Origin: Methylacidiphilum sp. Yel
GTDB taxonomy: Bacteria > Verrucomicrobiota > Verrucomicrobiia > Methylacidiphilales > Methylacidiphilaceae
DNA length: 55,227 nt
Direction: 5' to 3'
Assembly: GCF_004421185.1 (NCBI RefSeq)
Contig: NZ_LXQB01000001.1
Coordinates: 1 to 55,227, forward strand
The notes beneath the pieces are model-generated. The model was given only the letters and a program-made list of their open reading frames with translations, made no database searches and had not been told where the DNA came from. Shown here piece by piece: positions 15,891-25,492 of this stretch. Numbering within the stretch: the stretch's first letter is position 1; each line of letters starts with the position of its first letter. Made by a program: the position numbers and the translations under genes.

Positions 15891-17048
15891 ATGCACCCTC
15901 TTTTAAAGATATTGACTAGAGGTACCGAACAGGTCATTTCAGAAGAAGAGCTAGACAAGCTCCTTAGTAGCGGAAAAAAGTTGCGAATCAAGTTTGGCGT
16001 GGATCCAACCTCGGCCAATCTTCATCTGGGTCATGCCCTTTCCTTGCTGAAACTCAAACAATTTCAAGACGTAGGCCATCAAGTGCTTTTAGTGATTGGT
16101 GATTTTACTGCTTCGATTGGTGATCCAAGCGGAAGAAACACTACAAGGCCGCTAGTACCTAAGGAACAGATCCTTAAGAATGCCCAAACCTATACTGAGC
16201 AGGCTTTCAAAATCCTTGATAAAGAGCAGACGGAAATTTTTTGGAACGGCAGCTGGTTTGGGCGCCTATCAGCCGAAGAACTGCTTGGTCTAGGAAGAAG
16301 AGTCACGGTCAATCAGCTTCTGCACAGGCAGGATTTTCATGACCGGTTCACTGCTGATCAATCCATATTCCTTCATGAGCTGTTTTATCCGCTATTGCAA
16401 GCTTGGGATTCGGTCATGGTGAAGGCTGACATTGAAATTGGGGGAAGGGATCAGCTCTTCAATATGTTGTTAGGAAGAGATTTTCAAAAGGAAGAGGGAC
16501 AGAATCCGCAAGTGGTGATAACTCTTCCTATTTTAGAGGGCTTGGATGGCTCAAGAAAAATGAGTAAGTCTTTAGGAAACGATATCGGGATTACGGAGCC
16601 TCCGAAGGAAATCTTCGGTAAAACCATGAGCATTTCAGATTGGCTAATGAAAAGATGGTTTCTGGTGCTTTTCGGCGAAGAGGTTGATCCCCATGCTAAT
16701 CCCATGGAAGAAAAGAAGAGACTTGCCGAAAAAATTGTGACTCTTTTTTATGGAAAGGAAGAAGCTATCAAAGCTAGAACTGAATTTGAGCGAGTGTTTT
16801 CCAAAAAAGAACTTCCCGAAGAGATGCCTGAGTTTTGCTTCTCTCAAAAGCAGATGCCCATTGTAGAGCTATTAGTTGCTGTGGGAGCAGTAAAAAGCAA
16901 ATCAGAAGCCCGAAGGTTGATTAGCCAGGGTGGAGTCTCTTACCAAGGCAAGAAGGTTACTGATGTTCACCATTCCGTTGAGATACAACCGGATGCTGTT
17001 TTAAGATGCGGGAAAAGATTTTTTGCTAGAATCAACCCTTCTAGCTAA
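15891..17048 (+). CDS. tyrS: Tyrosyl-tRNA synthetase
   Basis: 385 aa class I synthetase charging tRNA-Tyr. The HIGH-type signature is HLGH at residues 45-48, within KFGVDPTSANLHLGHALSL. The KMSKS signature is RKMSKSLGN around residue 224. A C-terminal S4-like RNA-binding domain is seen in KSKSEARRLISQGGVSYQGK. Length and motif spacing fit the TyrRS subgroup typified by TyrZ. A probable intrinsic terminator follows at 17114. Confidence 0.96.
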   Translation: MHPLLKILTRGTEQVISEEELDKLLSSGKKLRIKFGVDPTSANLHLGHALSLLKLKQFQDVGHQVLLVIGDFTASIGDPSGRNTTRPLVPKEQILKNAQTYTEQAFKILDKEQTEIFWNGSWFGRLSAEELLGLGRRVTVNQLLHRQDFHDRFTADQSIFLHELFYPLLQAWDSVMVKADIEIGGRDQLFNMLLGRDFQKEEGQNPQVVITLPILEGLDGSRKMSKSLGNDIGITEPPKEIFGKTMSISDWLMKRWFLVLFGEEVDPHANPMEEKKRLAEKIVTLFYGKEEAIKARTEFERVFSKKELPEEMPEFCFSQKQMPIVELLVAVGAVKSKSEARRLISQGGVSYQGKKVTDVHHSVEIQPDAVLRCGKRFFARINPSS

Positions 17049-17113
17049 AAGACTTTTTTGACCATGTGTGCGACAAACCCAGCCCTTTAGAGCCAGAGAG
17101 GGAAAAAGGGATA

Positions 17114-17134
17114 GCGGCTGAGCCAGCTGCTTTT
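17114..17134 (+). terminator. Candidate intrinsic terminator after tyrS
   Basis: GCGGCT (17114-17119) pairs with AGCTGC (17125-17130) through one G-U pair across a 5-base loop, followed directly by TTTT. It lies 65 bases after the tyrS stop and 80 bases before the end of the convergent SulP gene. Confidence 0.55.
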
Positions 17135-17213
17135 CCTTAGGCTATCGTGTGGGATCTATTGCTGCTGTTTGATTCAATGGGGCTTGCGGGGAGGAGAAGA
17201 GGAACAGAGTCGA

Positions 17214-19061
17214 TCATTTTTTAGGGAGTTTTTCAAAGAAAATTTTGACTTCACTCTCCTTTTTCCCCAAAAGTTCTTGAGCCCTGATGAGGGCCTGACG
17301 AGTCGAAAGATTGGGTTGGGTAGGAATCAGTGGGAACACATTTTTTCTACCGATACGATCTAAGACCCCAGAGTTTCTCAAGACGCGGAAAACGGGACGG
17401 ATGACCCCACTGATCAGCAGAAACTTCCCCTGTTCAGTGAGCCAATGATGCAGTTCTTCTAAAGCCATTGCATTGGTAGCATCCAGGTGATGGGCGTTAC
17501 GCATTCTTAAAATGACCACTCGTATTTTTGGATTCAGAGCAAGGATCTTGTTGATCTGTGTTCTAAAAAGTTCTGAAACTCCAAAAAAGAGTTCTCCTTC
17601 GATATGGATGATAGAAATATCTGGATGAACGGTCGTTTCCCCTTTTATCTTTTCTCTTAGATCCCCCTGTTCGGTATCGAAAGTGTACTCGACAAAAAAG
17701 GGCTCTCCAGCTTGTTTGAGAAAGAACAGAATGGAAGCTCCAATGCCAAGGCCGATGGCAAAATCCAGTGGAGTGAGCAGTGCGCCGATGAAGGTGACAA
17801 CAAAGACCGTAAAATCGAATCGAGTGGCTGTAAGCGCAATTTTGATTTCGTTAGGATTTATGAGGGATAATCCTGCGCTTATGACGAGGGCCGAAAGAGC
17901 TGGAATGGGAATATAGCCTAGAAGAGGGCCTCCGAATAGCAGAGCTATGGACATGAGGATGCCGCTCCATAAATTGGCAAGCTGGGTGGCTGGTTTGCTT
18001 GCCCAGTTTAATGCGGATCGTGTTAAGGAGCCTGATACAGGCATACCACTAAAGAAGCTGCATCCAATATTAGCAATTCCCTGAGCGAACAGATCGCGGT
18101 TTAGTTCTAAAGATTCTCCGGACCTATTGGCAAGCGATCTGGCAATGCCTGTGCCTTCTACGGCAGCAAAAAAAGCGAGCGCAAAAGACATGCTTGCTAG
18201 GGTGGAAAACCAGTGAAAATTCATCGTTGGGAGCGTGATTGGCCAGGTGGCCATGGGAATAGGTTTTAGGAATTCAATAGGTAGATGCAAAGAATGCATC
18301 AAGGTGCCTAGAAAACTCATCAAAACAAGGCTTAGGGCAATAGCTGGGAGTTTCGGAAACCGCTTTTTAAGCAACCACCAACAGCCAAGCGAGCAGATAC
18401 CGATAGCTACAGATGGCCACTGGATGAGATGTAGTCGACTCAATGTTTGCAGAACAATATCGAAAAACGTATAGGCTTCCGAAAGCTCAAACCCCATAAC
18501 TCGGTGCAGCTGTCCTGCAATAATAAGGAAAGAAGCCCCGGTAATGTACCCAACAATAACCGTTCTGGATACATATTGAGTGAGGCCTGCCATTCTAAAA
18601 AGGCTGATGAGGATCAAAATGATCCCCACAAAAAGCAATACAAAGGGTAGGGTGGAAAGTTTGTCTACTTGCTTTTGGATATTTAAATAGGTACTAAACA
18701 AAAGGACTGAGGTGGCATTGGTTGGACCAAGTACGACATAGCGGGAGCTTTGAAAAAGGGGGCCAAGCAAAGAAGAGATAGCGCAAGCATAAAGTCCATA
18801 CTGGACAGGCAATCCAGCAATGAGAGCATAAGCCATTCCCTGTGGGATGGATAAGAGGGCCACATTAATGCCTGCTTTGAAATCGGTTTGAAACTTTTCT
18901 TTCGAATAGTTTTTGATTGTGTCCCGGAACGGACCAAGATCAAAATGCAAATCCTGAATTTGCTCAATAAACCGTCCTTTCCATCGATTAAAGGATGGAA
19001 TAGAACGCCTGATCAGGAATTTGATATTACGCTTGAATCTAAACCCATCTTTTGGAGCCAT
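17214..19061 (-). CDS. SulP-family anion transporter with STAS domain
   Basis: 615 aa. Ten to fourteen membrane segments span about residues 70-460, with the family motif LSIPQGMAYALIAGLPVQYGLYA in the first of them. A cytoplasmic STAS domain occupies about 480-590 (ISIIHIEGELFFGVSELF; MRNAHHLDATNAMALEELH). SulP proteins carry sulfate, bicarbonate or other anions; the substrate here is not readable. The start codon lies 49 bases inside the 3' end of the upstream AhbA/B-like gene, so the pair is tightly coupled. That neighbour belongs to a siroheme-processing family, which weakly favours sulfate. Confidence 0.92.
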   Translation of the reverse strand: MAPKDGFRFKRNIKFLIRRSIPSFNRWKGRFIEQIQDLHFDLGPFRDTIKNYSKEKFQTDFKAGINVALLSIPQGMAYALIAGLPVQYGLYACAISSLLGPLFQSSRYVVLGPTNATSVLLFSTYLNIQKQVDKLSTLPFVLLFVGIILILISLFRMAGLTQYVSRTVIVGYITGASFLIIAGQLHRVMGFELSEAYTFFDIVLQTLSRLHLIQWPSVAIGICSLGCWWLLKKRFPKLPAIALSLVLMSFLGTLMHSLHLPIEFLKPIPMATWPITLPTMNFHWFSTLASMSFALAFFAAVEGTGIARSLANRSGESLELNRDLFAQGIANIGCSFFSGMPVSGSLTRSALNWASKPATQLANLWSGILMSIALLFGGPLLGYIPIPALSALVISAGLSLINPNEIKIALTATRFDFTVFVVTFIGALLTPLDFAIGLGIGASILFFLKQAGEPFFVEYTFDTEQGDLREKIKGETTVHPDISIIHIEGELFFGVSELFRTQINKILALNPKIRVVILRMRNAHHLDATNAMALEELHHWLTEQGKFLLISGVIRPVFRVLRNSGVLDRIGRKNVFPLIPTQPNLSTRQALIRAQELLGKKESEVKIFFEKLPKK

Positions 19062-20167
19062 TCTTTGTAAGCCTCGGGGAAAATTTCTGAAGGTTTAATT
19101 TCGCTTCTTCCTCCCCAAAAAATGTTCGTATAGGAAACTGGGATACCGACCGCCTCCAAATGTTCGTCGATCGCTTTCTTATGAGATTCCAACAGTCCTT
19201 TTTCCTTTCCATGGGCTACTGCCATGATATTGACGTTTTTAAACTCACTTCCTGCTTCCCTCCAATAGCAATGAGTAAGAATTTCAAATCTTCCGATTTG
19301 CCCCCCCGCTTCTCTTTCCATGCCTTGAGGAACGGCCCAGTGGAAAAGGGCGTTAAACTTAGTCACTTTTTTCCCGTCATACAAGGGTTTAACATGTTCC
19401 AAAAAGGTAGAAAACCTTCCTAAAATCCCAATTTTTTCAAGCTCTTTGGCTATTGAGAAAAATTCCTGGCTACTCATCCCTATTTTGCTTGCTCTTTTTT
19501 CCCATAATCCCTCCTCAATTTCTTCCAAAGTCAATTCTTCTTTCAAGGATTTCAGCACAAGCCACTGTTTTTCACTAAGCGTTTTTATGGCGATCGGATG
19601 CATGACAGCTGCCCTTGGCGATTTTGTTCCAGGAAGAATCGTTTTTCGGCGGATATGTCCCACCCCTAAAGTAAAGATTCCTTTGGCGGGCATGATCTTG
19701 TAGTCTTCAGCGCCAATAAGATTTTTTAGTAGTTCACAATGAGTTTGAATAGAAAAGCCTTGAGGGACTTTTAAGGTGCTCCATAGTCGATACCGGGCCC
19801 CTGCCGCCGCCGGATCTGTAGAACGAATCACTACATGGCCACTAAATGGATCTTTTTGAAACAGAAAGTCAAAAGCTTCATGCAGACTGCTCTCCGGTAT
19901 TTTCCAGGCTACTAATGCTCCAGGCGCTAAATCATTAGCTAAAAGGGTTAGCCGTATGCGCCGGATTGTTCCAGCAGAAAACATCAAACGGATTCGTTCT
20001 AAGACCAGAGCAAGAGGTAGGTTTGTCAAATGGGCAATTTCTCTGAAAGGATCCGCAATAAAGCCCTGCAGTCGATCTTCTGAGACCGAAAGGATTTTTT
20101 GATTGATCTCATCTTCAATACTGGCAGTGGAATCAAAAGCTGAAAGGGGCATATTCGTATAAATCAT
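19013..20167 (-). CDS. Siroheme decarboxylase-like (AhbA/AhbB, NirD/NirL) two-domain protein, Lrp/AsnC fold
   Basis: 384 aa consisting of two repeats of an HTH plus AsnC-like domain, about 25-185 and 205-375. The family converts siroheme to didecarboxysiroheme as two separate subunits or as a fused NirDL-type chain. The C-terminal half keeps the family signature: FNALFHWAVP and EILTHCYWREAGSEFKNVNI followed by AVAHG. The N-terminal half has AGTIRRIRLTLLANDLAPGALVAW where active members carry a His/Arg pair, so it looks degenerate. A divergent regulator is the alternative. It overlaps the downstream SulP gene by 49 bases. Confidence 0.7.
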   Translation of the reverse strand: MIYTNMPLSAFDSTASIEDEINQKILSVSEDRLQGFIADPFREIAHLTNLPLALVLERIRLMFSAGTIRRIRLTLLANDLAPGALVAWKIPESSLHEAFDFLFQKDPFSGHVVIRSTDPAAAGARYRLWSTLKVPQGFSIQTHCELLKNLIGAEDYKIMPAKGIFTLGVGHIRRKTILPGTKSPRAAVMHPIAIKTLSEKQWLVLKSLKEELTLEEIEEGLWEKRASKIGMSSQEFFSIAKELEKIGILGRFSTFLEHVKPLYDGKKVTKFNALFHWAVPQGMEREAGGQIGRFEILTHCYWREAGSEFKNVNIMAVAHGKEKGLLESHKKAIDEHLEAVGIPVSYTNIFWGGRSEIKPSEIFPEAYKEWLQKMGLDSSVISNS

Positions 20168-20220
20168 TGGTCTAAGTACTATATTATTATAAAAAGAACT
20201 GCATTTTAAGATTTTTTTCT

Positions 20221-21333
20221 TTAGCTCTCTTGCTGTTTTTTCTTCTTGAAATTTACTTCAAGCTTCTGAGCCACTTTTTGAGCGAACTCTTCAGTCGTAC
20301 AATAGGCAGCAGAGCCTTTAGCAATATCCATCGTTCGATACCCATCTTTTAGAACCTCTCTTACGGCATCTTTTATAGCCTGGGCAGCTTCTTCTTCCTG
20401 GAAACTATATTCCAACATCAACGCCGCGGACAAAATCTGTGAAATAGGATTAGCTATTCCTTTGCCAGCAATGTCAGGAGCGGATCCTCCGGCAGGCTCG
20501 TATAAGCCGAATTTGGTGGCACCAATGGAAGCACTGGCTAAAAGCCCAAGGCTTCCAGCAATGCCCGCCGCCTCATCACTGAGGATGTCTCCAAAAAGAT
20601 TTTCGCAAAGAAGGACATCGAACTGCGTGGGTTTTAATACAAGCTGCATGGCCGCATTGTCTACGTACATAAACTTCAAGTCGACCTCAGGATAGTTTTT
20701 GGCAATTTCCTTGACAGTCTTTCTCCATAACAAACTCGATTCCAGAACATTAGCTTTGTCAATAAGGGTCAAACTCTTTTTTCTCCGCAAAGCTATTTCG
20801 AAGGCGACTGTGGCCACTCTTTCAATTTCAGAGCTATCATAAAGAAGCGTATCGATCGCTCTTTCCCCTTGCTCCGTTAAAACCCTTCCTTTGGGCTGAC
20901 CAAAATAAATGCCCCCTGTCAGTTCTCTTACGATAAGCAGGTCTACCCCAGAAGCTATTTCGGGTTTAAGGGGAGAAGCGTCGATGATTTCTGGATAACA
21001 GGTAATTGGCCTAAGGTTGGCAAAAAGCGAAAAAGTTTTTCGTAAGGGAAGCAAGGCAGCCCTCTCAGGTTGTTTTTCTGGCGGCAGACTTTCCCATTGT
21101 TTTCCTCCTACTGCACCAAAAAAAATGGCTTGTGCCCGCTTGCAGATTTCCAGAGTTTCTGGAGGCAGGGCTTTACCCGTTGCTTCTATAGCCGTTCCTC
21201 CCACTAAGGCTTCTTCAAAAATGAGTTCAAAACCGTACAGATAGGAAGCTAATCGTAAAATTGGAATAGTGACTCGCACCAATTCTGGACCTATACCATC
21301 TCCAGCAAGAACAGCGACACGATAAGTTTTCAT
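20221..21333 (-). CDS. leuB: 3-Isopropylmalate dehydrogenase
   Basis: 370 aa. Catalyses NAD-dependent oxidative decarboxylation of 3-isopropylmalate in leucine synthesis. Seen are the N-terminal VAVLAGDGIGPELVR, the substrate arginines in PLRKTFSLFANLRPI, LLIVRELTGGIYFGQPKG, and the metal/NAD region NLFGDILSDEAAGIAGSLG with EPAGGSAPDIAGKGIANP. It follows leuD by 33 bases on the same strand. leuC and leuA are not in this window. Confidence 0.97.
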   Translation of the reverse strand: MKTYRVAVLAGDGIGPELVRVTIPILRLASYLYGFELIFEEALVGGTAIEATGKALPPETLEICKRAQAIFFGAVGGKQWESLPPEKQPERAALLPLRKTFSLFANLRPITCYPEIIDASPLKPEIASGVDLLIVRELTGGIYFGQPKGRVLTEQGERAIDTLLYDSSEIERVATVAFEIALRRKKSLTLIDKANVLESSLLWRKTVKEIAKNYPEVDLKFMYVDNAAMQLVLKPTQFDVLLCENLFGDILSDEAAGIAGSLGLLASASIGATKFGLYEPAGGSAPDIAGKGIANPISQILSAALMLEYSFQEEEAAQAIKDAVREVLKDGYRTMDIAKGSAAYCTTEEFAQKVAQKLEVNFKKKKQQES

Positions 21334-21366
21334 AAAGGAAAAACTAAAATGAGACTCAATAGAAAA

Positions 21367-21915
21367 TTAAGAGCCAGCTGGAATCATCCCCGTTTTTTTT
21401 GCATAGTTAAATATTCCACCAGCTTCGATGACCTCTTTGGCATCCCCAAGAGGCTTTAAGGGATAAGCATGATCTGCCACCAACAGAGTCTCCGTTTCTA
21501 GGTCAACGACCAGTTCTTGGCCAATCTCTATTTTTTCTGGAAATCTCTCTCCGATCTCATAAGGAAAAAGAACCCCTGTGGCAATACAGTTGCGAAAGAA
21601 AATTCTTGCATAGCTTTTGGCAATGACCACTCGACAGCCAGCAGCAGCTAGAGCAATGGGAGCATGCTCTCGAGATGAACCACAGCCGAAGTTTTTTCCT
21701 GCAATAATAATGGGATATTCCGTCTTGGTTTTACCTGCTTCAACAAACCGAAGGGGATAGAGAGATTCAGGCAATCCGCAAAGGGCATAACTGCCCAATT
21801 TTTCGAGTTCTTCAGGAACCGTTGGGACATACATAAGATATTGTGCTGGAATAATTTGATCGGTATCGATATTATCCCCCACAACGTAAGCTTTACCAAA
21901 AATTCTTTTTGTCAT
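21367..21915 (-). CDS. leuD: 3-Isopropylmalate dehydratase small subunit
   Basis: 182 aa, the short form (LeuD/HacB type) of the aconitase swivel domain. Hallmarks are GDNIDTDQIIPAQYL near the N-terminus and GKNFGCGSSREHAPIALAAAG. It works with the iron-sulfur large subunit LeuC, not present here, to isomerise 2- to 3-isopropylmalate. Divergent from pyrB with only 39 bases between the two start codons, so both promoters must overlap or extend into coding sequence. Confidence 0.95.
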   Translation of the reverse strand: MTKRIFGKAYVVGDNIDTDQIIPAQYLMYVPTVPEELEKLGSYALCGLPESLYPLRFVEAGKTKTEYPIIIAGKNFGCGSSREHAPIALAAAGCRVVIAKSYARIFFRNCIATGVLFPYEIGERFPEKIEIGQELVVDLETETLLVADHAYPLKPLGDAKEVIEAGGIFNYAKKTGMIPAGS

Positions 21916-21954
21916 TTTCTTCTTTTGCTTCTTTCTATATTTTTCTCTAGATCA

Positions 21955-22914
21955 ATGCAAAACTTAAAACTTGATGCAATAAAAAGAAAGTGGAAAAGAA
22001 AAGATTTAGTTGCTTTAGAAACACTAGATTTTTCTGAAATCGAGGCCATTTTGCTTGCGGCCAAAGAGTTTAAGACAATTCTCAAGGAAAACCTTCCTCT
22101 TCCTTTTTTAAAAAGACGCACTGCCTTGGCTTTGATGGTTGAACCAAGTACCCGCACACGGGTTTCCTTTGAAATTGCGGCTAAAAAACTGGGCATTTCT
22201 TTTTTATCGATTGACTACAAAACCAGTTCTATTCAAAAAGGTGAATCCTTGAAGGATACGGCTAAGAATCTCGAAGCCTTGGGGATCGATTTTCTCATCA
22301 TTCGCCATCCAGCGGCAGGCTCTGCTGCCTTTCTGGCAAAACTCCTTAACATTTCGGTCATTAATGGAGGGGATGGTGCCCATGAACATCCAACGCAGGG
22401 GCTTCTTGATTTGATGACTATTGAAGAGCATTTTGGGACCGTCCGTGGGCTTAAGGTATTAATCGTTGGGGATATTCTGCATAGTCGAGTGGCCCGTTCG
22501 ACGTTTTGGGCTCTTTCGAAGTATGGGGCAAAGGTAAAATTTGTCGGGCCTATCACCCTCCTGCCTAGCTATTTCAAAGATTTTGGAGCAGAGATCAGCT
22601 ACAATCTGGATGAGTCCTTGCCTTTTGCTGATTGCATCATTCTGCTCCGGCTTCAGCATGAAAGACAAAGAAAAGATCTTTTCCCCTCCATAAGCGAATA
22701 CATTGCCTCTTATAGCTTGACTACAGAAAGAATGAAAAAGTGCAAAAAAGATGTTCTCATTATGCATCCAGGTCCGGTGGAAAGAGGGGTAGAAATGGAA
22801 AGCGAACTGGCTGATTCGCCCAATTCAGCCATTCTAAAGCAGGTAGAAAATGGTTTAGCCATCCGAATGGCTGTGTTCTACCTGCTTGGTAGCTACTTTG
22901 AGAATCGGCCATAA
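21955..22914 (+). CDS. pyrB: Aspartate carbamoyltransferase catalytic subunit
   Basis: 319 aa from the ATG at 21955; the upstream frame runs through leuD in antisense and adds an unlike head, so it was not used. Carbamoyl phosphate binding is in EPSTRTRVSFE, the K-containing loop in YKTSSIQKGESLKDT, then HPTQGLLDLMTI and the aspartate-binding HPGPVERGVE. It makes N-carbamoyl-aspartate, the first committed pyrimidine step. First gene of pyrB-pyrC-carA, 16 bases before pyrC. No pyrI or pyrR is nearby. Confidence 0.96.
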   Translation: MQNLKLDAIKRKWKRKDLVALETLDFSEIEAILLAAKEFKTILKENLPLPFLKRRTALALMVEPSTRTRVSFEIAAKKLGISFLSIDYKTSSIQKGESLKDTAKNLEALGIDFLIIRHPAAGSAAFLAKLLNISVINGGDGAHEHPTQGLLDLMTIEEHFGTVRGLKVLIVGDILHSRVARSTFWALSKYGAKVKFVGPITLLPSYFKDFGAEISYNLDESLPFADCIILLRLQHERQRKDLFPSISEYIASYSLTTERMKKCKKDVLIMHPGPVERGVEMESELADSPNSAILKQVENGLAIRMAVFYLLGSYFENRP

Positions 22915-22930
22915 ACTAGCTTGGTAGACA

Positions 22931-24250
22931 ATGAAAACTGAGGAGGCTTTTTTTATATCGGCCGGCCGGCTCATTGATCCGCTCCTAAGGCGTGACGAGG
23001 AGCCAGCTGATCTTTATGTAGCAGAGGGTAAAATTGTAGATCCTGCCAACTATCCCAAAGATTTTCCTTGGACCAAAATAGACGCTCAGGGCCTTATCAT
23101 TCTGCCTGGGTTGACCGATATGCATGTGCATTTGCGGGAGCCCGGCGAATCTAGAAAAGAAACGATTAGAACGGCCACGATGGCTGCTGCCGCAGGCGGC
23201 ATAACGACTGTGGTGGCTATGCCCAATACTATTCCACCAGCCGATCATCCCGATACGATCGCTTGGATCCGTAAAAAAGTGGAGAAGGAAGCGCTAGTAA
23301 AAGTCTATCCTACAGGATGTCTCACTGAGGATCGGTTGGGAGAAAAACTGGCTCCCTTTCAATCTCTTATTCAGGCTGGAGCTATTGCGTTGACAGATGA
23401 TGGCAGCTGCGTTCAGAATGCCCGAATAATGCGCCGGGCAATGGAATATGCATCTGTTTTAGGAGTGCCCATTCTGGATCATTGCGAGGATACGGCTCTA
23501 TCGGATGGAGGGGTAATGAACGAAGGGCTATGGAGTACGCTTTTGGGGTTGCCTGGTTGGCCCAGTATTGCTGAAGAGCTGATCGTTAGCCGTGATATCC
23601 TTCTTTGCGAAAAAACCGGGGCGAAAATTCATTTGCAGCATTTAACTACAGAAGGATCCATTCGGCTCTTGAGGGATGCTAAAAAAAGGGGGCTTCCCGT
23701 AAGCGCTGAAGTTTGTCCGCATCATATTGCCTTAACCGAATCTGCCCTCAAAGAGTATGATCCCCGCTTTAAAATGAACCCTCCCTTGCGGACGCAAAAA
23801 GATCGAGAAGCCTTGATAGAGGCTCTAGTTGATGGTACTGTGGAAGTCATTGCTTCGGATCATGCCCCTCATGCTCGTTTCGAAAAAGAGGTGGAGTTTG
23901 AAAAAGCGCCCTTTGGAGTCGTTGGTTTAGAAACGCTAGTGGCAGTTTGTCTCAAGGAGCTCTATTACTCGAAAAAAATGGAACTGGTGGATTTGTTTGC
24001 TAAGTTAACCGTAGGTCCCAGTCGAGTCCTTGGACTAGAGCCTCCCTCCCTACGATATGGATCGCCTGCGGACCTTATTCTGCTAGACCTCAACGCTTCC
24101 TGGCAAGTCGACTCTAAGGCCTTTTTTTCCAAAGGCAAGAATACACCATTTGAAGGAATGAATCTAAAAGGAAAGGTTGTGTTGACCATGATTGATGGCA
24201 AGATTGTATGGAGGGAAAAAAGGCTAGTGGAGGAACAAAAAATGGTGTAA
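22931..24250 (+). CDS. pyrC: Dihydroorotase, multifunctional-complex type
   Basis: 439 aa amidohydrolase that cyclises carbamoyl aspartate to dihydroorotate. Metal ligands are in TDMHVHLREPG, DHCED, LQHLTTEGS and IASDHAPHA. This is the longer type I form that associates with PyrB in some bacteria, which fits its place directly after pyrB. carA follows after 24 bases. Confidence 0.95.
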   Translation: MKTEEAFFISAGRLIDPLLRRDEEPADLYVAEGKIVDPANYPKDFPWTKIDAQGLIILPGLTDMHVHLREPGESRKETIRTATMAAAAGGITTVVAMPNTIPPADHPDTIAWIRKKVEKEALVKVYPTGCLTEDRLGEKLAPFQSLIQAGAIALTDDGSCVQNARIMRRAMEYASVLGVPILDHCEDTALSDGGVMNEGLWSTLLGLPGWPSIAEELIVSRDILLCEKTGAKIHLQHLTTEGSIRLLRDAKKRGLPVSAEVCPHHIALTESALKEYDPRFKMNPPLRTQKDREALIEALVDGTVEVIASDHAPHARFEKEVEFEKAPFGVVGLETLVAVCLKELYYSKKMELVDLFAKLTVGPSRVLGLEPPSLRYGSPADLILLDLNASWQVDSKAFFSKGKNTPFEGMNLKGKVVLTMIDGKIVWREKRLVEEQKMV

Positions 24251-24274
24251 AAAAAATAGCTTTAACCAATAGAG

Positions 24275-25486
24275 ATGAAAAAACATAAAAAGAAGGCATT
24301 CTTAGTCCTTGAAGATGGTAGGGTGTTCGCTGGTGAATCTTTTGGAGCGGAAGGCACGGTCATTGGAGAGATCTGTTTTAATACTTCGATGACAGGCTAT
24401 CAGGAAATACTGACGGATCCTTCCTATCGAGGCCAGATTGTGTGCCTGACCTATCCAGAAATCGGTAATTATGGACTTTGTCCTTTCGACCATCAGTCCA
24501 GGGATATTCAAGTAGCCGGTTTAATCATCCGTTCTCTTTCTCCGATACCTAGTAGTTGGAGAGCTTTCTGTTCGCTGCCTGAATTTTTAAAACAGAAGGG
24601 AGTAATTGGGATCCAAGGAGTCGATACGAGGCGACTGACGCTGCACATACGGGAAGCTGGGGTATTGCGAGCGGTCTTGACAACAGAAGACATGGAAAGG
24701 ACGGAGGCGGTAGCATTAACCCAAAATTGGGACTATTCCAAAGTCGATTTTATAGCTCAGGTAACGACACCAGTGCCCTACCGGTGGGATGAAATAGAAG
24801 CGTTGAAACCGATCATTGAAGAGATGAAGGGGGCAGATGGTTGGGATGCCCATAAAAAGGAGTTGATCGAAAAATGGAATCAGCGGCTCACACGGCTGGC
24901 TCCACCCATTTATCGGTTAGCGGTCATGGATTTTGGCGTCAAGTTCTCTACTTTACGCTATCTTCGCAGAAAAGGTTTTGATCTGCACGTATTCCCAGCC
25001 TATGCGTCTGCAAAACGTATTTTAGAAAGTGATCCTGACGCTATTTTTCTCTCTAACGGTCCCGGAGATCCTGCGTTTTTCGAAAGGTTGCATGCAGAAA
25101 TAAAACCGCTTTTAGGAGCCAGGCCTGTTTTTGGTATTTGCCTAGGGCATCAACTCATAGCTATTGCTTTGGGAGCGAGAACCTTCAAGCTGCGCTTTGG
25201 GCATCGAGGAGCAAATCATCCGGTAAAAAATCTCTTTGATTCGACCATCAAGATTACTTCTCAGAATCATGGGTATGCGGTTTGTGCCGAATCGATTCCT
25301 GATTGCTTGAAAATTAGTGAAATCAACCTCAACGATGGAACCATTGAAGGGATGGTGCATAAGACTAAGCCCATTTTTTCTGTGCAGTATCATCCAGAAG
25401 CTGCTCCAGGACCGCATGATGCGTTAGGCTATTTTGAAGTTTTTTTCAATAAAGTCCGGGCAAGTAAAATTTATCAGGTAGGATAA
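24275..25486 (+). CDS. carA: Carbamoyl-phosphate synthase small subunit (glutaminase)
   Basis: 403 aa. The N-terminal CPSase small domain begins AFLVLEDGRVFAGESFG, with GEICFNTSMTGYQEILTDP. The C-terminal class I amidotransferase has the catalytic Cys in FGICLGHQL and the His/Glu pair in VQYHPEAAPGP. It releases ammonia from glutamine for CarB, whose gene is not here. About 20 residues longer than Escherichia coli CarA, with the extra length in the middle (residues ~175-205). Confidence 0.95.
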   Translation: MKKHKKKAFLVLEDGRVFAGESFGAEGTVIGEICFNTSMTGYQEILTDPSYRGQIVCLTYPEIGNYGLCPFDHQSRDIQVAGLIIRSLSPIPSSWRAFCSLPEFLKQKGVIGIQGVDTRRLTLHIREAGVLRAVLTTEDMERTEAVALTQNWDYSKVDFIAQVTTPVPYRWDEIEALKPIIEEMKGADGWDAHKKELIEKWNQRLTRLAPPIYRLAVMDFGVKFSTLRYLRRKGFDLHVFPAYASAKRILESDPDAIFLSNGPGDPAFFERLHAEIKPLLGARPVFGICLGHQLIAIALGARTFKLRFGHRGANHPVKNLFDSTIKITSQNHGYAVCAESIPDCLKISEINLNDGTIEGMVHKTKPIFSVQYHPEAAPGPHDALGYFEVFFNKVRASKIYQVG

Positions 25487-25492
25487 AACACG

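Noticed and set aside
21841-21954. N-terminal extension of pyrB into leuD
   Set aside because: The extra 38 residues are unlike the family and are the antisense of leuD; the ATG at 21955 gives the normal length.
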